DNA of 64,000 bases from Flavobacteriaceae bacterium (GCA_021647405.1 JAKIUU010000011.1:12256-76255); one strand, 5' to 3'; positions 32,359 to 41,565 are shown, numbered from the stretch's first letter. The notes: a model not told the origin generated them from the letters alone. Numbers and translations: made by a program.

Positions 32359-32364
32359 TTAACC

Positions 32365-33030
32365 TTAGCGTCTGTTAAAAATACTGAGATAATAAAGCAA
32401 AGTAGCCAAAGCGCCAATAGCTGCTACCACATATGTTCTGGCCGCCCACTTTAGGGCATCTTGCGCACCTTTGTGTTCTTGTGGCGATAAAAAGTTTTTA
32501 GTGTTTAACCAAACCAAGGCTCTATTGCTGGCATCGTATTCTACAGGCAATGTGATAAAACTAAAAAGAACATTGGCTGCAAAAAGGACGATCCCTATTA
32601 ATAGCAAATACGGAAAAGTGTTAAAAAAGAGTATGCCACCAATAAGTAGAAATGACCCATATTTTGAAGCAATATTTATAGTAGGAACCAATTGGGTACG
32701 TAAATTTAACCAAGCATAACTTTTGGCGTGTTGTACAGCATGACCACATTCGTGAGCGGCCACTGCTGCCGAAGAAATACTTGTGCCATTATACACATCA
32801 TTACTTAAATTAACAGTTTTATTTCTTGGGTCATAATGGTCTGTCAATTGGCCAGCAGTAGAAATTACTTTTACATCATATATATTATTGTCAGCCAACA
32901 TTTGCTCGGCAATCTCTTTTCCGCTTAAATTGTTTTGTAAGGTTATTTTAGAATATTTTTTAAATTTTTGCTTAAGACTGTATTGTACATACCAACTTAA
33001 ACCACCAATAACTATAATAAGTAATAACAT
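32365..33030 (-). CDS. Membrane zinc metallopeptidase (YugP-like)
   Basis: The ATG at 33028-33030 gives 221 residues starting with a membrane helix (LLLIIVIGGLSWYVQ). The zinc site HECGH lies in AAVAAHECGHAVQHA, followed by three more membrane segments. This is the neutral zinc metallopeptidase family of B. subtilis YugP, of unknown substrate. A longer frame from a TTG at 33102 would cover the divergent intergenic region and is less likely. Confidence 0.88.
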   Translation of the reverse strand: MLLLIIVIGGLSWYVQYSLKQKFKKYSKITLQNNLSGKEIAEQMLADNNIYDVKVISTAGQLTDHYDPRNKTVNLSNDVYNGTSISSAAVAAHECGHAVQHAKSYAWLNLRTQLVPTINIASKYGSFLLIGGILFFNTFPYLLLIGIVLFAANVLFSFITLPVEYDASNRALVWLNTKNFLSPQEHKGAQDALKWAARTYVVAAIGALATLLYYLSIFNRR

Positions 33031-33103
33031 TTTGTAAGAATTAAAATTAATATTAGTAATATCTTTACAGCATAAATTATTCCAATTTATAAAACAAGTC
33101 AAA

Positions 33104-34129
33104 ATGTCAAAACAACGAAATATATTGCTAGTTTACACTGGGGGTACAATTGGCATGATAAAAGATCCTATTACAGGTGTGCTTCGTGCTTTTAATTTTG
33201 ACAAATTGTTAAAAAGAATTCCCGAGTTAAATTTGTTAGACTGTAAAATTGCGACGGTGTCTTTTAATGAGCCTATTGATTCATCAGATATGAATACCAA
33301 ATATTATATTGATTTGGTAGAAATCATTGAGAAAAACTATGATGATTATGATGGATTTGTTGTTTTGTCTGGATCAGATACAATGTCTTATGCCAGTTCT
33401 GCAGTAAGTTTTATGTTAGAAAATTTGAGCAAACCAGTTATTTTTACAGGATCGCAATTACCTATTGGCGATTTAAGAACCGACGCTAAAGAAAATTTAA
33501 TAACAGCCATACAAATAGCATCATCATATATAAATGATATCCCTATAGTACCCGAAGTGGCCTTGTATTTCGAATATCAATTATACAGAGCCAACAGAAC
33601 AACAAAAATAAATGCAGAACATTTTGAAGCTTTTGCCTCTTTAAATTATCCACCACTAGCAAAGTCAGGGGTGCATTTAAAATTTAACACAGAGGTTATC
33701 ATGCCTTATAGTAAAAAGGAATTGATTGTTAGAAAAGTTTTAGACACTAATGTTGTAATTTTAAAATTGTTTCCGGGTATAACAAAAGCAACGGTTTCTA
33801 GTATTTTGAACATTAAAAGCCTAAAAGGCATAATTATTGAGACTTATGGTTCTGGCAATGCGCCTACCGCACTTTGGTTTATTGATTTATTAAAGGATGC
33901 CATACAAAAAGGCATCTTTATTATTAATGTAACACAGTGTTCAGGAGGAAGTGTAAATTTGGGACAATACGATACGAGCATACAGTTAAAAAAAATAGGA
34001 ATAATTGACGGAAAAGACATTACTACAGAATCGGCTGTAGCTAAGTTTATGTATTTGTTGGGAACAAAAATAACAGCAAAAGACTTCAAAAAGGTTTTTG
34101 AAACATCATTAAGAGGAGAAATCACCTAG
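33104..34129 (+). CDS. ansA: Type I L-asparaginase
   Basis: A 341-residue asparaginase without signal peptide, hence cytoplasmic. The N-terminal YTGGTIGMIKD supplies the nucleophilic Thr (T12 or T15), and LSGSDTMSYASSA and DLRTDAKENL supply the second Thr-Asp-Lys site. It hydrolyses asparagine to aspartate and ammonia. The length and the C-terminal domain (ETYGSGNAP, TQCSGGSV) match the type I family. It is divergent from the zinc peptidase. Confidence 0.94.
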   Translation: MSKQRNILLVYTGGTIGMIKDPITGVLRAFNFDKLLKRIPELNLLDCKIATVSFNEPIDSSDMNTKYYIDLVEIIEKNYDDYDGFVVLSGSDTMSYASSAVSFMLENLSKPVIFTGSQLPIGDLRTDAKENLITAIQIASSYINDIPIVPEVALYFEYQLYRANRTTKINAEHFEAFASLNYPPLAKSGVHLKFNTEVIMPYSKKELIVRKVLDTNVVILKLFPGITKATVSSILNIKSLKGIIIETYGSGNAPTALWFIDLLKDAIQKGIFIINVTQCSGGSVNLGQYDTSIQLKKIGIIDGKDITTESAVAKFMYLLGTKITAKDFKKVFETSLRGEIT

Positions 34130-34189
34130 AAAGTTTTTCAAAATAAAATATTTTTCGTTAATTGCCACTCTCAAAAAAAAGCCATTTTA

Positions 34190-34276
34190 GGAGAGGTGGC
34201 CGAGCGGCTTAAGGCGCATGCTTGGAAAGCATGTTTACAAGAAATTGTAACGGGGGTTCGAATCCCTTTCTCTCCG
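34190..34276 (+). tRNA. tRNA-Ser (GGA anticodon)
   Basis: An 87-base class II tRNA. The acceptor stem is GGAGAGG with TCTCTCC, the anticodon stem CATGC/GCATG with loop TTGGAAA (anticodon GGA), the long variable arm is TTTACAAGAAATTGTAA, the T-loop TTCGAAT and the discriminator G. CCA is not encoded. Confidence 0.95.
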
Positions 34277-34282
34277 CTCAGA

Positions 34283-34313
34283 ATTGCTTTTTTAAATAAT
34301 ATTTATATCTTTA
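34283..34313 (+). promoter_or_regulatory. Putative promoter of the exbB cluster
   Basis: ATTG (34283-34286) and TATCTTTA (34306-34313) are spaced by 19 bases, each one base off the consensus. The leader to the ATG at 34350 would be about 32 bases. Confidence 0.45.
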
Positions 34314-34349
34314 ACCCGTTAACAATTTAATCAATTTAAGAATAGAAAC

Positions 34350-35165
34350 ATGAAAAGAGTATTTAGCATCCTTGCCATTGCAGGATTATTGTTTTTTAGT
34401 GCAACACCAGCTGTTTATGCACAAGATGGAACAAACACAGATCAAGTTGCAGATTCTACAGTAGTAGACTCTACACAAACAAAAGAAGTGGTGCCTGTTG
34501 AAGCAACTTCAGACGAAGTTAAACCAGAAGCAGAAAAAACATTTCACCAAGTATTAAAACAAAAATTTATTGAAGGTGGTCCTGGCTTTATGGGAATCGT
34601 ACTTTTAACATTAATTTTTGGTTTGGCTATTGCGATAGAAAGAATTATCTATCTTAATATGGCTACAACAAACACTAAAAAATTAGTTCAAGGCGTTGAA
34701 GATGCTCTGAATTCTGGAGGTGTTGAAGCTGCAAAAGAATTATGCAGAAACACCAAAGGACCTGTTGCATCAATCTTTTATCAAGGTTTAGACCGTATGG
34801 ACGAAGGTATTGACAATGTAGAAAAAGCCGTTGTTGGATACGGAGGCGTTCAAATGGGATTACTAGAGAAAAATATTTCTTGGTTGTCTTTATTTATTGC
34901 TTTAGCACCAATGCTTGGTTTTATGGGTACAGTAATCGGTATGATTGGTGCCTTTGACGCTATTGAAGCTGCAGGTGATATTTCTCCATCATTGGTAGCA
35001 AACGGTATTAAAGTGGCCTTATTAACAACTGTATTTGGTCTAATTGTTGCCATTATCCTTCAAATATTTTATAATTATATTATTTCAAAAATTGATGGTA
35101 TAGTTAACAGTATGGAAGATGCATCAATTACTTTAATAGATGTGTTGGTTAGAAATAAAAACTAA
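34350..35165 (+). CDS. exbB: ExbB/TolQ/MotA-family proton channel protein
   Basis: A 271-residue protein with an unusual signal-peptide-like N-terminus (about 25 residues ending YAQDG) and an acidic Thr/Val-rich segment before the first channel helix (about 75-95). The MotA/TolQ/ExbB core follows, with two helices around LFIALAPMLGFMGTVIGMIGAF and VALLTTVFGLIVAIILQIFYNYI. It forms the pentameric stator that couples proton flow to TonB. The extended N-terminus is common in this phylum. It starts the cluster with the 148-residue membrane protein and two exbD genes. Confidence 0.93.
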   Translation: MKRVFSILAIAGLLFFSATPAVYAQDGTNTDQVADSTVVDSTQTKEVVPVEATSDEVKPEAEKTFHQVLKQKFIEGGPGFMGIVLLTLIFGLAIAIERIIYLNMATTNTKKLVQGVEDALNSGGVEAAKELCRNTKGPVASIFYQGLDRMDEGIDNVEKAVVGYGGVQMGLLEKNISWLSLFIALAPMLGFMGTVIGMIGAFDAIEAAGDISPSLVANGIKVALLTTVFGLIVAIILQIFYNYIISKIDGIVNSMEDASITLIDVLVRNKN

Positions 35166-35174
35166 TAATTGATT

Positions 35175-35621
35175 ATGAAAAACACTAAAATATTAAATAT
35201 AGTTGTAGGTGTTGTCATGCTATTAGGTTTATTCTTTTGGATTAGAACAGGTATGAATGGTGATGAACTTGAAGGTAATTTAGAATTACAAGCAAGTGTT
35301 TTAGATCCTTTTAGTTGGCTAATGTATTTATTATTGATAGCCGCAGCACTAATTTCAGTAGGGTTTTCAATAAAAAACCTTATTAGACATCCTGAACTTT
35401 TAAAAAGATCATTAATCGGATTGGCAGGCATGGCCGTTATTTTGTTGTTGGCATATGTATTATCGCCAGACAACGTGGTAACAAGTATAAAAGGAATTGA
35501 ATTGGCTTCTTCATCTGTATCTAAATGGGTAAGTACTGGTATTTGGTACTCACTTTTATTAGGTGCTGTAGGCTTATTGTTCTTTGTTTATGACTTTGTA
35601 AAATCTTTTATTAATAATTAA
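35175..35621 (+). CDS. Four-helix membrane protein within the exb cluster
   Basis: The ATG at 35175 gives 148 residues with four hydrophobic helices (about 7-23, 43-62, 75-95, 117-140) and a periplasmic loop. I recognise no named domain. It is nine bases after exbB and five bases before exbD, and homologous genes occupy the same slot in related genomes, so it is probably an accessory part of the ExbBD motor. This role is inferred from position only. Confidence 0.7.
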   Translation: MKNTKILNIVVGVVMLLGLFFWIRTGMNGDELEGNLELQASVLDPFSWLMYLLLIAAALISVGFSIKNLIRHPELLKRSLIGLAGMAVILLLAYVLSPDNVVTSIKGIELASSSVSKWVSTGIWYSLLLGAVGLLFFVYDFVKSFINN

Positions 35622-35626
35622 TAGAA

Positions 35627-36211
35627 ATGGCAAGACGAGAAACACCAGAAATAAATGCAGGCTCAATGGCCGATATTGCTTTCTTGCTTTTGATTTTTTT
35701 CTTGGTTACCACAACTATGGATGTGACTTCGGGTATCAATAGAAAATTACCCGAAAAACCACCTAAAGATGCGCCACCACCACCAAAAATTAAAGAAAGA
35801 AACATTTTTGAGGTTAATATTAACAGAAGTAATAAACTGTTGGTAGAAGGTAAAGAAATGCATGTAAGCGAAATTAGAGAAGCTGCAATGGCTTTTATTG
35901 ATAACGGAGGGGGTACTGTTACCGACGGAAAAGGTAAAAATGATTGCACATATTGCGAAGGGAAAAGAGATCCAGATTCGTCTGATAATCCTAAAAAAGC
36001 AATTATCTCTTTACAAAATGATAGGGGAACTTCTTACGAAACCTATATCACAGTTCAAAATGAATTGGTATTGGCTTACTCAATTTTAAGAGAAAGATAT
36101 TCTATGAAAGTATTTGGCAAATCTTTTGATAACCTCAGTAAGGAAAATCAGAAAAAGGTCAAAGAAGCTTATCCTCAAATTATATCTGAAGCAGAACCTA
36201 CTAAATCATAA
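35627..36211 (+). CDS. exbD: ExbD/TolR-family protein, first copy
   Basis: A 194-residue single-span protein. The transmembrane segment AFLLLIFFLVTTTM begins just after D16, the membrane Asp required for proton transfer (D25 in E. coli ExbD). The periplasmic domain is longer than usual because of an insert with a CxxC pair (CTYC, about 106-109) and an Asp/Lys-rich loop. Together with the second ExbD it probably forms a heterodimer inside the ExbB pore. Confidence 0.93.
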   Translation: MARRETPEINAGSMADIAFLLLIFFLVTTTMDVTSGINRKLPEKPPKDAPPPPKIKERNIFEVNINRSNKLLVEGKEMHVSEIREAAMAFIDNGGGTVTDGKGKNDCTYCEGKRDPDSSDNPKKAIISLQNDRGTSYETYITVQNELVLAYSILRERYSMKVFGKSFDNLSKENQKKVKEAYPQIISEAEPTKS

Positions 36212-36214
36212 ACT

Positions 36215-36694
36215 ATGTCTAAATTTACTAAAAAGAAAAAAGGATTACCACCAATATCTACAGCATCATTACCCGATATTGTTTTTATGTTGCTATTCTT
36301 TTTTATGGTAACTACTGTGATGCGAGAAACGGATGCGTTAATTGACGTTAAAGTACCTACAGCTACTGAAGTTAAAAAGTTAGAACGTAAAAGTTTGGTA
36401 AGTTATATTTATGTTGGGAAACCAAAACAAAAATATCGTGCTAAATACGGCAGTTCAGATAAAATTCAATTAAATGATAAATTTGCTTCTGTTGGTGATA
36501 TCGCGAGTTTTATAATGGCCGAGAGAGCTACTAGAAAAGAAGAAGAAATACCTTATATGACAACCTCTATCAAAGCTGATAAGAAATCCAATATGGGTAT
36601 TATTTCAGACATCAAATTACAATTACGTGATGTAAATGCACTTAAAATTAATTACGCTACTCATAAAGGTAAAGATACCCAAATGAATTTCTAA
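36215..36694 (+). CDS. exbD: ExbD/TolR-family protein, second copy
   Basis: A 159-residue ExbD paralogue, starting three bases after the first copy. A basic N-terminus (KFTKKKKG) precedes the membrane helix with D21 (LPDIVFMLLFFFMVT). The periplasmic domain is shorter and lacks the CxxC insert of the first copy. Paired exbD genes of this kind are usual in this phylum. A strong terminator ends the cluster. Confidence 0.93.
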   Translation: MSKFTKKKKGLPPISTASLPDIVFMLLFFFMVTTVMRETDALIDVKVPTATEVKKLERKSLVSYIYVGKPKQKYRAKYGSSDKIQLNDKFASVGDIASFIMAERATRKEEEIPYMTTSIKADKKSNMGIISDIKLQLRDVNALKINYATHKGKDTQMNF

Positions 36695-36713
36695 TTAATT
36701 TATACACAACAAC

Positions 36714-36742
36714 AAAAAGGCTGCCAATTGGCAGCCTTTTTT
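36714..36742 (+). terminator. Intrinsic terminator after exbD
   Basis: AAAAAGGCTGCCAATTGGCAGCCTTTTT is a perfect hairpin with flanking A- and T-runs; the stem contains a GGCTGCC core. Confidence 0.93.
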
Positions 36743-36780
36743 ATTTTGACTGCAAATACAAAACAAGTTTTTATAAAGAA

Positions 36781-36810
36781 TTGTCCTTCAAAATAATAAT
36801 TGTATATTTG
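36781..36810 (+). promoter_or_regulatory. Putative rpsO promoter
   Basis: TTG (36781-36783) and TATATTTG (36803-36810, followed by C) are spaced by 19 bases. The -7 box is a full match. Confidence 0.65.
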
Positions 36811-36854
36811 CGCCCAATTAAATTATACATAAAAATCATTTAAATAATATTGGC

Positions 36855-37124
36855 ATGTACTTAACAAAAGAAACAAAACAAGACATTTTTAAAAAGCACG
36901 GAAAATCTGAATCAGATACCGGAACTTCTGAAGGGCAAATTGCCTTATTTACTTTTAGAATCAATCACTTAACCGAACATTTAAAAAAGAATCGCAAAGA
37001 TTTTAATACAGAGCGTTCATTGGTTAAATTGGTTGGTAAACGCAGAAGTTTGCTTGACTATTTAAAAGCCAAAGATATCACAAGATATCGTGCTATCATT
37101 AAAGAGTTGGCTTTAAGAAAATAA
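36855..37124 (+). CDS. rpsO: Ribosomal protein uS15
   Basis: An 89-residue uS15 of normal length. SDTGTSEGQIALFTFRINHLTEHLKKNRKDF and the C-terminal LVGKRRSLLDYLKAKDITRYRAII are the conserved four-helix core that binds the 16S rRNA three-way junction. The order rpsO-pnp is conserved in bacteria, but here a terminator separates them. Confidence 0.97.
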   Translation: MYLTKETKQDIFKKHGKSESDTGTSEGQIALFTFRINHLTEHLKKNRKDFNTERSLVKLVGKRRSLLDYLKAKDITRYRAIIKELALRK

Positions 37125-37134
37125 ACAATTACAT

Positions 37135-37159
37135 AAGAGGCTTTAAAAGCCTCTTTTTT
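37135..37159 (+). terminator. Intrinsic terminator after rpsO
   Basis: AAGAGGCTTT and AAAGCCTCTT form a perfect hairpin around a single A, followed by a T-run of seven. Confidence 0.88.
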
Positions 37160-37227
37160 TATAAAAAGGCTATAACTTAGCATTTCATTGGCAATAAACA
37201 ACACACAACTTTATTTATTGTTTAATC

Positions 37228-37250
37228 AAACCTATAATTATGATAGGTTT
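37228..37250 (+). promoter_or_regulatory. Hairpin in the pnp leader
   Basis: AAACCTAT (37228-37235) and ATAGGTTT (37243-37250) are perfect arms around AATTATG, 16 bases before the pnp start. In E. coli the pnp leader hairpin is the target of RNase III and PNPase autoregulation; the same role here is a guess from position. Confidence 0.45.
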
Positions 37251-37266
37251 AAAAATTTAAAAAATT

Positions 37267-39405
37267 ATGATGCCTAAAGTATTCAAAGAAATTATTGATT
37301 TAGGAGATGGTAGAACCGTCAGTATTGAAACTGGTAAATTAGCCAAACAAGCACACGGATCGGTTGTTGTACAAATGGGTGATGCTATGTTATTGTGTAC
37401 GGTTGTATCTAACTACAAAGCAAGTCCAGTAGATTTTTTACCATTAACGGTAGATTATCGTGAAAAATTTGCGGCTGCGGGGCGTTACCCTGGTGGGTTC
37501 TTCAAAAGAGAAGCCAGACCTAGTGACGGAGAAGTATTGACAATGCGTTTAGTAGACCGTGTTTTACGTCCGTTATTTCCAAAAGACTACCACTATGAAG
37601 TACAGGTTATGATTCAGTTAATGTCTCATGACGAAAACGTAATGCCGGATGCACTAGCTGGTTTAGCCGCGTCAGCAGCCATCCAATTAAGTGATTTTCC
37701 TTTTGAATGTGCCATTTCTGAAGCACGTGTAGCCAGAGTAAATGGCGAATTCGTTATTAATCCAAGTAGAGCGCAATTAGCAGAATCTGATATCGAAATG
37801 ATGATTGGTGCTTCTACAGATTCTGTTATGATGGTTGAAGGAGAGATGGATGAATGTAGCGAAGAAGATATGGCAGAGGCAATTAAATTTGCTCACGAAG
37901 CTATTAAAGTACAAATTACTGCTCAAGAAAGATTAGCAGATGCTGTTGGCAGAAAAGAAGTACGTGAATATGAAACTGCTGAAGAAAACGAAGATTTAGC
38001 AAAAAGAATTCACGAACTAACATACGATAAATGTTATGCTATTGCTAAAAAAGGGACTTCTAAAGCAGAACGAAGTTTGGCTTTTTCTGAAGTGAAAGAA
38101 GAAGTTAAAGCAACTTTTACTGAAGAAGAATTAGAAGAATATGGTGATCTTGTTGGTAATTATTATAATAAGGCACAAAAAGAAGCCATACGCGAATTAA
38201 CTTTAAGTGAAGGGATTCGTTTAGACGGGCGTAAAACTACCGAAATAAGACCAATTTGGTCTGAAATAGATTACTTACCATCTGTTCATGGTTCTGCTAT
38301 ATTTACAAGAGGAGAAACTCAAGCGCTAGCTACAGTTACTCTTGGAACTTCTAGAGATGCTAATAAAATAGATATGCCATCATTTGAAGGTGAAGAAAAT
38401 TTCTATTTACATTATAATTTTCCTCCTTTTTGTACAGGTGAAGCGCGTCCTTTAAGAGGAACATCACGTAGAGAAGTAGGTCACGGTAATTTAGCCCAAC
38501 GTGGATTAAAAGGAATGATTCCAGAAGACTGCCCTTATACTGTAAGAGTGGTTTCAGAAGTATTAGAATCTAACGGTTCTTCTTCAATGGCAACTGTTTG
38601 TGCTGGTACAATGGCATTAATGGATGCAGGTGTGCAAATGATAAGACCTGTTTCGGGTATTGCTATGGGATTAATTTCTGATGGCGACCGTTATGCTGTT
38701 TTATCTGATATTTTAGGTGATGAAGATCATTTAGGAGATATGGACTTTAAGGTAACTGGTACTTCTGAAGGAATTACTGCTTGCCAGATGGATATTAAAA
38801 TAAAAGGATTGTCTTATGAGATTTTAGTTAGTGCACTAAAACAAGCACGTGAAGGCCGTTTCCATATTTTAGAAAAAATCACTGAGACTATCAAACAACC
38901 TAATGCAGATGTTAAATCATATGCACCAAAAATGGTAACGAAAGTTATTGCTAACGAATTTATTGGGGCGCTAATTGGTCCTGGCGGAAAAACAATTCAA
39001 GAAATACAAAAAGTAACAGGATGTACTCTTGTTATCAATGAAGATCCTGTAACTGAAGAAGGTATTGTTGAAATATTAGGTACCAACCAAGAAGGTATTG
39101 ATGCCGTTCTTGCTAAAATTGACTCCATTACATTCAAACCTGTAAGAGGGAGTGTTTACGAAGTGAAAGTTATAAAAATGCTCGACTTTGGTGCTGTTGT
39201 AGAATATGTTGAAGCACCAGGTAACGAAGTCTTATTACATATTTCTGAATTGGCTTGGGCACGTACCGAAAATGTTACAGATGTTGTTAATATAGGTGAT
39301 GTATTCGATGTGAAATACTTTGGTAGAGATCCTAAAACAAGAAAAGAGAAAGTGTCAAGAAAAGCACTTTTACCTAGACCTGAAAGGGCTCCTAGAAAAG
39401 AATAA
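37267..39405 (+). CDS. pnp: Polyribonucleotide nucleotidyltransferase (PNPase)
   Basis: A 712-residue trimeric 3'-5' exoribonuclease. Domains in order: first RNase PH domain (about 10-145), a helical linker, the second, catalytic RNase PH domain (about 315-540, with DEDHLGDMDFKV), a KH domain with GPGGKTIQEIQK (about 575) and a C-terminal S1 domain. It degrades mRNA by phosphorolysis. The start could be either of two adjacent ATGs (37267 or 37270). Two hairpins follow the stop. Confidence 0.97.
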   Translation: MMPKVFKEIIDLGDGRTVSIETGKLAKQAHGSVVVQMGDAMLLCTVVSNYKASPVDFLPLTVDYREKFAAAGRYPGGFFKREARPSDGEVLTMRLVDRVLRPLFPKDYHYEVQVMIQLMSHDENVMPDALAGLAASAAIQLSDFPFECAISEARVARVNGEFVINPSRAQLAESDIEMMIGASTDSVMMVEGEMDECSEEDMAEAIKFAHEAIKVQITAQERLADAVGRKEVREYETAEENEDLAKRIHELTYDKCYAIAKKGTSKAERSLAFSEVKEEVKATFTEEELEEYGDLVGNYYNKAQKEAIRELTLSEGIRLDGRKTTEIRPIWSEIDYLPSVHGSAIFTRGETQALATVTLGTSRDANKIDMPSFEGEENFYLHYNFPPFCTGEARPLRGTSRREVGHGNLAQRGLKGMIPEDCPYTVRVVSEVLESNGSSSMATVCAGTMALMDAGVQMIRPVSGIAMGLISDGDRYAVLSDILGDEDHLGDMDFKVTGTSEGITACQMDIKIKGLSYEILVSALKQAREGRFHILEKITETIKQPNADVKSYAPKMVTKVIANEFIGALIGPGGKTIQEIQKVTGCTLVINEDPVTEEGIVEILGTNQEGIDAVLAKIDSITFKPVRGSVYEVKVIKMLDFGAVVEYVEAPGNEVLLHISELAWARTENVTDVVNIGDVFDVKYFGRDPKTRKEKVSRKALLPRPERAPRKE

Positions 39406-39427
39406 TTATATATATTCTTATAAAAAG

Positions 39428-39495
39428 AAAACCCTTAGGCAGATGCCTAAGGGTTTTTTATTTCAATAAATTTAGATAACCCCCCTAAATTTTTT
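39428..39495 (+). terminator. Tandem terminators after pnp
   Basis: The first is AACCCTTAGGC / GCCTAAGGGTT around AGAT with a T-run (39428-39459). The second candidate has AAATTTAG (39468-39475) and CTAAATTT (39485-39492) with six T ending at 39495; it is weaker and AT-rich. Confidence 0.8.
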
Positions 39496-39613
39496 GACAA
39501 TACAAATATAAAAATAAAAATCGCTTATTTATTGCAAAAATTACAATTTTTTAAAACAATATTTTGCATTTTTTACAAAATTTGTATATTTACTGTATTA
39601 TTTATAATTTTTC

Positions 39614-40615
39614 ATGTCAAGCTCGCAAGAAAATTTAATAACAATTCTAAAGAAAAGAGTCCATAAAAAACTTTCTTTTATAGATATTGTCAGTTCGATA
39701 CTCCAACTAAATTACGATGCTGCTTACAGAAGGGTAAACAACAAAACAAGCCTCTCAATTGATGAGACAGTAATCTTGGCCAAATACTTTGATGTCTCAT
39801 TAAATAGATTGTACAATGTAGGAGATAAAAGCAGTATTTCTATTTCTCAAACCTCGAGTATTAATAATGAAGAAGATTTAGAATTGTTTTTTAACACCTC
39901 TTTTGACAACTTACATCCCCTATTAAAAAAAGAGAGTGTTAATATTTGCTATTCTGCTAAGGATTTACCTATTTTCTATTTGCTAAATAATTCCAAACTC
40001 TCCAAATTTAAAATTTATGTGTGGTTAAACCTTTTAGATACCACATTTTCAATTTCTAAATTATCATTCGATAAATTCAATCCAAGTGACAGTTTACTAA
40101 CTGCAGCACAAAAATTTGGCAGTACATACAGCCAATTTAATATTAAAGAAATTTGGAATGAAAATGTGTTAAATAGAACGATAAAACAGATTTATCATTT
40201 CTTTGAAATTGGTTTATTATCCTTAGACGATGCACTCATTATTTGTAGTGAATTGGAAGAGATTGTTAAGAAAATTGAAGTAAATGCACGAGCAGGGAAA
40301 CGATTAGACACCCCTAAAAAAACACTTTTCACACTTTATCACAACGAGATAATGGCATTGTCAAATACTGTAATTGTCAATACACCTGATTCAAAAAAGG
40401 TGTTTTCACCTTACTTACTTTTATCATACCACATCATAACCGACCCAGAAACCTGCAATAATTTTCAAGATTTTTTTGAAAAACAACTTGAAAGTTCGAA
40501 TTTATTATCTTCTTCAGAAGAAAAAGGTAGAAGTTTGTTTTTTAATAAGTTATATAAAATTATTAACAGGTTGAGAACCCGTTTGAAAATTGATGATCAA
40601 CTACCACTTATTTAA
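39614..40615 (+). CDS. Helix-turn-helix protein of unknown function between pnp and rpoD
   Basis: A 333-residue protein. The N-terminal 65 residues read as a DNA-binding HTH (SFIDIVSSILQLNYDAAYRR, then LSIDETVILAKYFDVSLNRLY), as in a group of flavobacterial regulators without a settled name. The remaining 270 residues are helical with aromatic-rich patches (NSKLSKFKIYVWLNLLD) and no recognised enzyme motif or membrane segment. It is preceded by a 118-base, very AT-rich gap after the pnp terminators. It may bind DNA; its targets and ligand are unknown. Confidence 0.65.
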   Translation: MSSSQENLITILKKRVHKKLSFIDIVSSILQLNYDAAYRRVNNKTSLSIDETVILAKYFDVSLNRLYNVGDKSSISISQTSSINNEEDLELFFNTSFDNLHPLLKKESVNICYSAKDLPIFYLLNNSKLSKFKIYVWLNLLDTTFSISKLSFDKFNPSDSLLTAAQKFGSTYSQFNIKEIWNENVLNRTIKQIYHFFEIGLLSLDDALIICSELEEIVKKIEVNARAGKRLDTPKKTLFTLYHNEIMALSNTVIVNTPDSKKVFSPYLLLSYHIITDPETCNNFQDFFEKQLESSNLLSSSEEKGRSLFFNKLYKIINRLRTRLKIDDQLPLI

Positions 40616-40687
40616 TTTCACTTTTTTTGTAACATTTATGTATGGAGTTACGTATATAAGTGTAGATACAGAAAAATCACACACTAC

Positions 40688-41551
40688 ATGAGACAACTCA
40701 AAATTACGAAACAGGTTACCAATCGTGAAACCGCATCACTTGACAAGTATTTACAAGAAATAGGAAAAGTTGATTTAATAACCGCCGATATGGAGGTTGA
40801 ATTGGCCCAACGTATTAGAGCTGGTGATCAAATTGCTTTAGAAAAATTGACAAAAGCCAATTTACGATTTGTTGTTTCGGTTGCCAAACAATACCAAAAC
40901 CAAGGTTTAACATTACCCGATTTAATAAACGAAGGCAATTTAGGTTTGATTAAAGCGGCAAGACGTTTTGATGAAACACGTGGTTTCAAGTTTATATCTT
41001 ATGCCGTTTGGTGGATTCGTCAATCTATTTTACAGGCCCTTGCAGAACAATCTCGAATTGTGCGCTTGCCTTTAAATAAAATTGGCTCAATCAATAAAAT
41101 AAATAAAACTTTTGCCCGATTAGAGCAAGAAACAGAGCGTCCTCCATCAGCTGAAGAAATTGCAAAAGAACTTGATATGACCATTACTGAGGTTAAAGAG
41201 TCGCTCAAAAATGCGGGCCGTCACGTATCTATGGACGCGCCGCTAATTGAAGGTGAAGATTCAAACCTTTATGATGTTTTAAATTCAGGAGAATCTCCAA
41301 ACCCAGATAAAGCACTGCTACACGAATCTTTGCGTTTGGAAATTGAACGTGCTTTAGAAACTTTAACACCCAGAGAAGGCGATGTGGTACGTCTTTATTT
41401 TGGACTTGGCGATGAGCATCCAATGACGCTTGAAGAAATTGGCGAAACATTCGATTTAACACGCGAACGTGTACGTCAAATTAAAGAAAAAGCCATACGC
41501 AGGTTAAAACACACCTCACGCAGCCGTATTTTAAAAACCTATTTGGGATAA
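40688..41551 (+). CDS. rpoD: Primary sigma factor RpoD/SigA
   Basis: A 287-residue sigma-70 factor without region 1.1, as usual for the primary sigma of Bacteroidetes. Region 1.2 begins at DKYLQEIGKVDLIT. Region 2 has ANLRFVVSVAKQYQNQGL and RFDETRGFKFISYAVWWIRQSI, region 3 follows, and region 4.2 ends with LTRERVRQIKEKAIRRL. It directs RNA polymerase to the TTTG/TAnnTTTG promoters seen throughout this window. It has a 72-base gap after the HTH gene and its own downstream terminator. Confidence 0.97.
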   Translation: MRQLKITKQVTNRETASLDKYLQEIGKVDLITADMEVELAQRIRAGDQIALEKLTKANLRFVVSVAKQYQNQGLTLPDLINEGNLGLIKAARRFDETRGFKFISYAVWWIRQSILQALAEQSRIVRLPLNKIGSINKINKTFARLEQETERPPSAEEIAKELDMTITEVKESLKNAGRHVSMDAPLIEGEDSNLYDVLNSGESPNPDKALLHESLRLEIERALETLTPREGDVVRLYFGLGDEHPMTLEEIGETFDLTRERVRQIKEKAIRRLKHTSRSRILKTYLG

Positions 41552-41565
41552 AAAACTTAGTTTAA

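Noticed and set aside
33031..33102. N-terminal extension of the zinc peptidase from a TTG
   Set aside because: It would start almost at the asparaginase ATG and leave no room for a divergent promoter; the ATG at 33030 gives a proper membrane helix.
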